Part shown: positions 1 through 5,900 of the stretch, piece by piece
Layout of the letters: each line of letters starts with the position of its first letter
Position numbering within the stretch: position 1 is the first letter of the stretch
NCBI GenBank assembly: GCA_041748615.1
Contig: JBGTCY010000284.1
Coordinates: 1-5,997 of the forward strand
Source of the DNA: JBGTCY01 sp041748615
GTDB lineage: Bacteria; Bacteroidota; Bacteroidia; Chitinophagales; CAIOSU01
Length of the DNA: 5,997 bases
Direction of reading: 5' to 3'
Program-made: the position numbers and the translations under genes
Notes under the pieces: model-generated
The model's input: the letters and a program-made list of their open reading frames with translations, nothing else
Database searches by the model: none
Told to the model about the DNA's origin: nothing

Positions 1-77
1 TCTTCCGCGATGGCATCAAGTCCTTCGGAAATCTTAGCGCCTACAAAAGGATAGGGATTGATGGTTGGTTGTAACAT
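1..77 (-). CDS. N-terminal fragment of an unrecognised protein, cut by the left window edge
   Basis: On the minus strand an ATG at 77-75 opens a reading frame that stays open to the window edge. It gives 25 codons starting MLQPTINPYPFVGAKISEGL and continuing DAIAE. An in-frame TAA lies five codons upstream (92-90), so this ATG is the first possible start after a stop. The DNA just before it (reverse complement AACTTTAAAAACATACTGCC) is AT-rich without a strong Shine-Dalgarno sequence, as is usual in Bacteroidota. The fragment has no signal peptide, so a cytoplasmic protein is likely. I do not recognise the family from so few residues. It is divergent from the phospholipase-like gene at 445, with 367 bp between the two starts. 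A chance open frame of 25 codons cannot be excluded, but its composition and start context look like a real gene. Confidence 0.55.
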   Translation of the reverse strand, partial: MLQPTINPYPFVGAKISEGLDAIAE

Positions 78-201
78 GGCAGTATGTTTTTAAAGTTAAA
101 AAAAAATGAAAAGTCCTTAGGATTAAAATCGCAGCCTGTTCCTTTGGCAGGGCAACCGGAATAACTTTGTGGATTGATTTTTTTAGTGTAGTGCGAAGGG
201 T

Positions 202-250
202 AGGATGCAGGATGCAGGATGCAGGATGCAGGATGCAGGATGCAGGATGA
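202..250. repeat. Heptanucleotide tandem repeat, AGGATGC, about seven copies
   Basis: Six perfect head-to-tail copies of AGGATGC occupy 202-243. A seventh (AGGATGA) at 244-250 matches at six of seven positions, giving 48 bases of uninterrupted periodicity. The array lies in the middle of the divergent intergenic region, about 125 bp upstream of the minus-strand start and 195 bp upstream of the plus-strand start. Perfect copies suggest recent slippage or ongoing selection. A role as a length-variable spacer is possible but unproven. Confidence 0.97.
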
Positions 251-410
251 AAATAATATGTAATGTATATTTTCCATCATGAAGATGAAATTACATTTCT
301 TTTTGAAAATTTCCAAGGGTTGGGGATTTATTTGATTCGATTTTCTGATTTAAATTAATGTTAGCTGATTTGCAATGCAGGTATCATCTATCAATAAACT
401 TTTTACATCG

Positions 411-418
411 TATTTTTG
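411..418 (+). promoter_or_regulatory. Candidate Bacteroidota-type -7 element for the phospholipase-like gene
   Basis: TATTTTTG matches the Bacteroidota -7 consensus TAnnTTTG at every fixed position. It ends 26 bp before the ATG at 445, which would give a leader of about 20 nt. No TTTG-type -33 element sits at the usual spacing; the nearest (369-372) is about 38 bp upstream, which is too far. In AT-rich DNA such an octamer can arise by chance, so the support is modest. If it is real, transcription would start downstream of the alternative ATG at 358, which favours the 445 start. Confidence 0.35.
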
Positions 419-444
419 ATGTGGTCTATGCTAATTTAAAATAC

Positions 445-1437
445 ATGAAGAAATTAGTTTTCCTCTTAATTGTCTTTTTAACTCTATCAAACAACGCTTC
501 GCCCTGGGGTTTTTGGGGGCATAAACGCATCAATCGTATCGGAGTGTTTACCCTGCCTGAAGGTATGTTCGGCTTTTTCAAACATCACATTGAATACATC
601 ACCCAAAACGCGGTGAATCCCGACAAGCGCAGGTATGCCGTTGCCGGGGAAGCGCCCCGCCACTTTATTGACATTGACCACTACGGCACCTATCCGTTTG
701 ACGAGATGCCGCGCAAATGGAAAGATGCCGTTGCGAAATATTCGGAAGATACGCTGATGGCTTATGGCATCGTGCCGTGGCATGTGGAGCGCAACCTTAA
801 CTGGCTGACACAGGCGATGCGGGAAAAAGACGCGTTGAAAATATTGAGATTGGCTGCCGACCTCGGTCATTATGTTGCTGACGCGCATGTGCCGCTGCAT
901 ACCACTTCGAATTACAACGGGCAGTTGACGAATCAAATCGGCATTCACGGCTTTTGGGAATCGCGCATTCCTGAATTGTTCGGTGAGGAGTATGATTATT
1001 TTGTAGGCAAAGCGAAATACATTGACGACCCGCTGATGGAGATTTGGGATGTGGTGCTGGAGAGCCACAAGTTGGTGGACAGTGTTTTATCCTTGGAAAA
1101 AAACCTACGCGATGAATTTCCATCCGACCAGGTCTATAGCTATGAACAGCGACTGAGCGCGACAGTGCGCGTTTATTCCGAATCTTATTCCCGCGAATAT
1201 GACCGCAGGATGGGTAATATGGTGGAACGCAGAATGCGCGAATCCATCCATTCGGTGGGCAACTTCTGGTACACCGCCTGGGTCAATGCCGGTCAGCCTG
1301 ATTTGGATAAATTGTTAGACCCGAAACTTGATGAAGAATTAAAAAGGGAAATTGAATCCGAGCCTTTGCAACAGGATACGATACATACTGATAAACATTT
1401 TCACGGACGACCGCATCCGAATACGGGATGGGAGTGA
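445..1437 (+). CDS. Secreted zinc-dependent phospholipase C / S1-P1 nuclease-like protein
   Basis: This 330-residue protein looks like a member of the zinc-dependent phospholipase C / S1-P1 nuclease superfamily, three-zinc enzymes that cleave phosphodiester bonds in lipids or nucleic acids. The frame opens at 358, but ATG 445 is preferred because it begins directly with a signal peptide (Lys2-Lys3, then a hydrophobic stretch to about residue 15). After it comes WGFWGH (21-26), matching the WGALGH mature start of P1 nuclease. By analogy with P1, the candidate zinc ligands are Trp21, His26, Asp60, His73 (in RHFID), His142, Asp146 and His152 (in GHYVADAHVPLH), His168 and Glu172 (HGFWE). The Glu in the last position is as in Bacillus phospholipase C, where P1 has Asp. 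The set appears complete, so an active enzyme is likely, but the substrate cannot be told. The charged, His-rich tail (about 290-330) carries no T9SS sorting domain, so a periplasmic location is likely. Confidence 0.88.
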   Translation: MKKLVFLLIVFLTLSNNASPWGFWGHKRINRIGVFTLPEGMFGFFKHHIEYITQNAVNPDKRRYAVAGEAPRHFIDIDHYGTYPFDEMPRKWKDAVAKYSEDTLMAYGIVPWHVERNLNWLTQAMREKDALKILRLAADLGHYVADAHVPLHTTSNYNGQLTNQIGIHGFWESRIPELFGEEYDYFVGKAKYIDDPLMEIWDVVLESHKLVDSVLSLEKNLRDEFPSDQVYSYEQRLSATVRVYSESYSREYDRRMGNMVERRMRESIHSVGNFWYTAWVNAGQPDLDKLLDPKLDEELKREIESEPLQQDTIHTDKHFHGRPHPNTGWE

Positions 1438-1488
1438 TACTGATAAATTCTCACGATTAACTGACTAATGCGCGCTAAAGCCCGTAAG

Positions 1489-1535
1489 TTTTTTTTCTAT
1501 CTAAAACCCAGTCTGCCTGCTTTGTCGTGACTGGG
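1489..1535 (+). repeat. T-run followed by a 7-bp inverted repeat with a 15-nt loop
   Basis: CCCAGTC at 1507-1513 and GACTGGG at 1529-1535 form a perfect 7-bp stem around a 15-nt loop. CTAT (1497-1500) and ATAG (1538-1541) could extend it across an internal loop. A run of eight T residues at 1489-1496 precedes the stem rather than following it, so this is not a standard intrinsic terminator for the gene ending at 1437. The piece before the T-run (GCGCGCTAAAGCCCG) folds only weakly. Its position between two plus-strand genes allows a transcription-ending or RNA-stabilising role. It could also be a degraded palindromic repeat element. Confidence 0.45.
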
Positions 1536-1573
1536 CTATAGAATGCCCGTCCATTTGTCATTCTTCTTTTAGA

Positions 1574-1609
1574 TTTGAAATTTCAGGCATTATTTGTGAA
1601 ATAGCTTTG
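1574..1609 (+). promoter_or_regulatory. Candidate Bacteroidota-type promoter for the beta-propeller-like gene
   Basis: TAGCTTTG at 1602-1609 matches the TAnnTTTG -7 consensus exactly. A TTTG at 1574-1577 could serve as the -33 element, with 24 bp between the two, slightly longer than usual. The -7 element ends 31 bp before the ATG at 1641, giving a leader of roughly 25 nt. The pairing of both elements and the position make this the best promoter candidate in the window. It implies that the gene is transcribed separately from the one ending at 1437. Confidence 0.45.
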
Positions 1610-1640
1610 TCTTTCTTTTATTTAAAAAACCTGTTTTTTT

Positions 1641-2522
1641 ATGAAATTGTATCTCGTTTTTTTTCAAATCATTTTGATTTCATTTATTCTCCAAGCCCAA
1701 CAAAAAGTAACGCTTAAAGAAGTCTGCAAACTTGAAAAGGTATTAAATGAATCCTCCGGTTTGGTAATCGCCAATGGCAACATCTGGACTCACAATGACA
1801 GTTGGGGCGAACCGGTATTGTATGCAATTGATGAATCCTGCCAGATAAAAACCATTCTTTATGTCAGCGGACAGAATAAAGATTGGGAAGAACTCGCGAA
1901 AGATGATGCCGGAAATATTTATATCGGAGATTTTGGAAACAATGACAACAAAAGACATGATTTAAAAATCTACAAAATACCAAGCCCTGCCAATCTGAAA
2001 GACAATATTGCCAAACCTGAAATCATTGAGTTTAAATATCCTGACCAGAACCGGTTTCCTCCCGCGCCATCCAACATGCAATTTGATATGGAGGCGATGA
2101 TTTGGTTCAATGGCAGTTTGTATTTATTTTCCAAAAACAACACGGAACCTTTCACCGGTTACACGAAACTTTATCGCCTGCCCGATGCTCCCGGGAAATA
2201 TACTGCCGAGTTGGTTGACAGCATTTTTCTTGGTGCAGAGCCCAAAATCAGTCATTGGGTTACCGGTGCAGATATCAGTCCTGACAAGAAAAAGTTAGTC
2301 CTGCTTTCGCATGATAAAATTTGGCTGTTCACCTGTTTTGAAGGAGATAATTTTTTTTCCGGAAAAAAGGAAACCATTATCTTCCCTACCTTCACACAAA
2401 AGGAAGCAATATGTTTCATCAATGACCATGAGTTGTATCTCACCGATGAAGTCATTTTTAAAACAGGCGGCAAACTGTATCACCTGAATCTGAAGGAAGT
2501 GAAAATTGAGGATTGCAAATGA
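1641..2522 (+). CDS. Secreted hypothetical protein with beta-propeller-like motifs
   Basis: This 293-residue protein starts with a clear signal peptide (hydrophobic 3-17, likely cleavage after Ala19 in LQAQQ), so it is exported. I do not recognise a named family with certainty. The body looks like a beta-propeller of the phytase-like, SdiA-regulated or NHL type. Short strand-like blocks with acidic residues recur: ESSG (37-40) then WTHNDS (49-54); DWEELA (81-86) then IYIGDFGNN (93-101); DMEAM (149-153) then LYLFSKNN (160-167); GADISPD (209-215) then LVLLSHDKIWLF (219-230); KEAI (254-257) then LYLTDE (265-270). These spacings would fit about five blades. Similar ESSGL...NDS...LY.ID openings are familiar from secreted Bacteroidota proteins. 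There is no T9SS sorting domain or lipobox, so a soluble periplasmic protein is likely. The ATG follows a T-run, and no strong Shine-Dalgarno sequence is visible. No catalytic role or substrate can be assigned. Confidence 0.85.
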   Translation: MKLYLVFFQIILISFILQAQQKVTLKEVCKLEKVLNESSGLVIANGNIWTHNDSWGEPVLYAIDESCQIKTILYVSGQNKDWEELAKDDAGNIYIGDFGNNDNKRHDLKIYKIPSPANLKDNIAKPEIIEFKYPDQNRFPPAPSNMQFDMEAMIWFNGSLYLFSKNNTEPFTGYTKLYRLPDAPGKYTAELVDSIFLGAEPKISHWVTGADISPDKKKLVLLSHDKIWLFTCFEGDNFFSGKKETIIFPTFTQKEAICFINDHELYLTDEVIFKTGGKLYHLNLKEVKIEDCK

Positions 2523-2528
2523 GCGCTT

Positions 2529-2562
2529 CGTAATGTTGTCAAAACAACATCCAGAAATTACG
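2529..2562. terminator. Hairpin between convergent genes, possible weak bidirectional terminator
   Basis: ATGTTGT (2533-2539) and ACAACAT (2544-2550) form a perfect 7-bp stem with a CAAA loop. CGTA (2529-2532) and TACG (2559-2562) can add an outer stem across an eight-base bulge. The hairpin begins seven bases after the stop codon of the gene ending at 2522 and lies in the 125-bp gap between two converging genes. No T-run follows directly on either strand, and the stem is AT-rich, so termination efficiency is doubtful. Confidence 0.35.
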
Positions 2563-2573
2563 CTATCTGTTAA

Positions 2574-2608
2574 TCAGATTTTAGACTTTAGATGTTAGAT
2601 TTTAGATG
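2574..2608. repeat. Heptanucleotide tandem repeat, TTAGATG-like, five copies
   Basis: Five head-to-tail 7-bp units follow one another: TCAGATT (2574), TTAGACT (2581), TTAGATG (2588), TTAGATT (2595) and TTAGATG (2602). TTAGA is invariant in the last four copies and the period is exactly seven. The array lies between the convergent genes ending at 2522 and 2648. Copies have diverged, so it looks older than the perfect AGGATGC array near the left edge. Confidence 0.85.
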
Positions 2609-2647
2609 ACATTTTGGAAATTTTTTTTATAGGAAAGGAGACTGAAA

Positions 2648-2932
2648 TTACCGGATGAGCGTTACACTTCCTTTCTTGTAAGGACTCAGATGATTGAGCC
2701 GGGTGCCATCGCAGAATTTCACCTCCACATAATAGACATACACATCGGGACGCATCAGTTCTCCGCGGTAAATGCCATCCCATCCATAATTAAGGTCGCG
2801 TGATTCAAACACTTTTTCGCCCCAGCGATTAGCGACAATCAACAACAATTCTTCGATGCCTTTTCCATAAACATGAAAAACGTCATTGATGCCATCGCCA
2901 TTCCGTGTGAAGGCATTGGGGACATATATCGC
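2648..2932 (-). other. Type B T9SS C-terminal sorting domain (gliding motility-associated, CHU_C type)
   Basis: The last 94 residues read AIYVPNAFTRNGDGINDVFH, then an NRWGEKVFES block, YGWDGIYRGE, PDVYVYYVEV and finally a GSVTLIR end. The motifs PNAF.(P/R)NGDGIND.F, NRWG..V(F/Y), WDG...G and the terminal G.(V/I).L.R are the signature of the gliding-motility-associated C-terminal domain (TIGR04131 / PF13585 as I remember them). It is the secretion signal recognised by T9SS and is complete here. The usual Pro after PNAFT is Arg, a common kind of variation. Confidence 0.95.
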
Positions 2933-5900
2933 TTTATCACAAGGTTCATTGGGGACAAAAATATTTTTCAGCAATACCTGCACCCACGCGGTGTCCACAC
3001 AGCCGTTTTCATCCGTCACCACTACCATGTATTCCGTATCTTCATCGGGAGAAGCGGTGGGAGCCGGGCATGTTGTGCAACTCAATCCGTCAATAGGCGT
3101 CCATTCATAAACCGGACTTGACGCGTTGGTGGTGGAATTCAGCAACGTGGTTTCCCCGGAATCAATCACCACTTGTGGCGGGTCAACATACACAAAGTTA
3201 TTGATGATGATTAACTCGGTGAGCACCAGCGTATCGCATCCGGTTGCGGCTGAAATGGTGTCAGTGTATGTACCTGTTGCAGTTTGCCACGCGCCTTCCA
3301 AGTAGATGGAATCTCCCTGACAGATTGATGCAGTAATATTATTGGTAACAAACAATGAAATTGTGAGATTGGTGATGACCGTACTGTCGCAGCCATTTAC
3401 TGAAGCGAACGTGTCGGTGAAGATGCCGGTGGTGGTTTGCCAGGCACCCCCAACGAACAAAGAATCTCCATCACACAGGTCATGCTGAACGGTATTACCC
3501 ACCGGTGAATTCACATTCAGAATTGTCACCAACAGACTGTCGCAACCGGAAGCTGTTACAAACGCGTCAGAATAAATTCCGCTGGTTGTCTGGAATGTGC
3601 CGCCTGCAAAATAACTTTCACCATCGCAAATATTCACTGTGGCGGTATCAGAAAATGCCGGAAAAACAATCAGGTCAGTTGTGATGATGCTGTCGCATCC
3701 GCCTGTTGAAAGCAGTGTGTCAGCATAAATTCCGGAAGTGGTCTGCTGCGCGCCTCCCGCAAAATAACTTTGTCCTTCGCATACGGTTGCCTGCACATCG
3801 GAGTAAAAAGCGGTGACTACATTCAATGTGGTTTCAATAATGCTGTCGCATCCACCCGTTGCGGTCAATGAATCATAATACACTCCGCTCACCGACTGCA
3901 ACGCGCCACCGGCAAAATAACTTTGACCAATACAGATTTCAACGAGGATTTGTTCAAGGAAAAAATTGACGGTGTTCAGGGTAGTTTCAATCACACTGTC
4001 GCAACCGTCTGATGTTTGCAATGAATCATAATACACTCCGGGAGTTGTCTGAAAATTTCCGCCTACAAAATAACTGTCACCGATGCAAATAGAAACTGTA
4101 CGTGCAGAGAATTGAACCGGATGAACAGTAAGGTCAGTAACGAGAATACTGTCGCAACCATTCGCGGAAACAAAAGTGTCCGCATAAATTCCGGATGTGG
4201 TTTGTATTGCGCCTCCGGCAAAGAAACTTTCATTGCTGCAAATGGCAACCGAACGATTCGCAGTTGAAGGAAGTAAAACCGTCAGATTCGTTTGTATCAC
4301 ACTATCACATCCGCCTGATGCTAACAATGAGTCGAAATAAATTCCGGAAGCGGTTTGCAACCCGCCTCCCGCAAAATATGATTCATCCTCACAAATAGTC
4401 GCGTTCATCTCTGAAAGGAAACTTGATTGAAATGTGAGTTGGGTTTCAATAATACTGTCACAACCGGTTGAAAGCAGTAGTGTATCAAAATAAATTCCGG
4501 TGGTTGTCTGCCACGTACCGGCTGCAAAAGCGCTGTCACCAATGCAAAGATTGAATTGAATTGATTCGAATGATGCCGCTCCGGCTTGCAGGTTCGTTTC
4601 AGTAATACTGTCGCAACCTCCGGCAGCAATCAGCGTGTCATAATAAATGCCGGGCGCACTTTGATAAACACCTCCCGGCAGCAGGAAACTGTCGCTTCCG
4701 CAAATGAATGCGGATTGTTGAATAAAAAAGAAACTGACCACATCCAAAGTAGTTTCCACGACACTGTCGCAACCCGATGATGTTTGCAGCGAATCATAAT
4801 AAACTCCGGCAACAGTTTGTAACGCGCCACCGGCAAAATAACTATCCCCCGCGCAGATGCCGACCGCCCGTTGAGTAAACTCAACCGGATTAACAGCGAG
4901 ATTGGTGATTAAAATACTGTCACATCCATTGGCTGCAGAAAAAGTATCGTAATAAACTCCGGGAGTATTTTGCAAGGCGCTTCCGGCAAAAAAAGTTTCA
5001 TTGCTGCAAATTGCGATTGAAAGATTGGTCACGGCTGTCGGCAAAACGGTGAGATATGTTTGAACAATACTATCGCAACCGGAAGCTGTCAATAGCGAAT
5101 CAAAATAAACTCCGGTGGTTGTCTGAAGCGCGCCTCCCGCGAAAAAACTTTCATTGTCGCAAATAGCGGTATCAATCACCGTGAGGAAATTGGTAACAAC
5201 AAAAAGTGTTGTTTCAAAAATGCTGTCACAACCGGAAGGCAACAAGAAAGAATCACGATAAATGCCGGGAGCGCTTTGCAATGCCCCACCTGCGAACCAG
5301 GTTTGTCCGGTACAGATGGTCACCTGCACTTGTTCCAGCAAAGTTGTTAAAATGCTCAGATTCGTTTCAATGACACTGTCACATCCCGCGATACTGGAAA
5401 GTGTATCATAATAAATTCCATCCGTTGTTTGAAATGCGCCTCCGGCAAAAAGGCTGTCACCCGTGCAAATGGAAACCGTTCTTGGGGTGAAATAATTTTG
5501 GTTAACGATTAAGGTGGTTGATGTCACGCTGTCGCATCCGTTGGAAGCAGATAATGTATCAAAATAGAGTCCCGGTTGACTTTGCGCAGCGCCACCAACA
5601 AAGAAAGTTTCTCCATCGCAAATATTAACGGTTCGAGATGTACTGAACGTGGGAGCGATATTCAGATTTGTTTGAACGATACTGTCGCAACCGTTGATAG
5701 TTAAAAATGAATCAATGTAAACTCCCGCCTGATTTTGAGTTGCGCCTCCGGCAAAATATGTTTCATTATCACAGATAGTTATATCAGCAATGTCAAAATA
5801 GACAGGCAGTAATGAAAGATTGGTTTCAACAATACTGTCACAACCTGATGTTGCAACCAACGAATCATAATATAATCCAGGAGCAGTTTGAAGAGCGCCT

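Larger units (their letters stand above)
78..444. other. Divergent intergenic region
   Basis: This 367-bp stretch separates the start of the minus-strand gene fragment from the start chosen for the plus-strand phospholipase-like gene. It is mostly AT-rich with several A- and T-runs. It contains the AGGATGC tandem repeat at 202-250 and a candidate -7 promoter element at 411-418. I found no convincing coding sequence. A minus-strand open frame at 41-316 runs through the tandem repeat, giving a SCILHPA peptide repeat, and overlaps the better-supported fragment at 1-77 in another frame. No promoter of the TAnnTTTG type was visible for the minus-strand gene. Confidence 0.6.

Noticed and set aside
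41..316. A 91-codon minus-strand open frame with a SCILHPA peptide repeat
   Set aside because: The peptide repeat is just the AGGATGC array translated, and the frame overlaps the better-supported gene start at 1-77 in another phase. No family resemblance or signal is visible.
358..444. A 29-residue N-terminal extension of the phospholipase-like gene from ATG 358
   Set aside because: The extension would bury the signal peptide, and the candidate promoter element at 411-418 lies inside it. ATG 445 begins a standard signal peptide.
487..1123. Two long minus-strand open frames (193 and 108 codons) inside the phospholipase-like gene
   Set aside because: They are antisense to a gene with a complete motif set and show no motifs of their own. 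They are best explained as shadows of its codon use.
2621..2628. An eight-T run as an intrinsic terminator for the gene ending at 2522
   Set aside because: No GC-rich stem lies directly before it; the hairpin at 2529-2562 is about 60 bp upstream.
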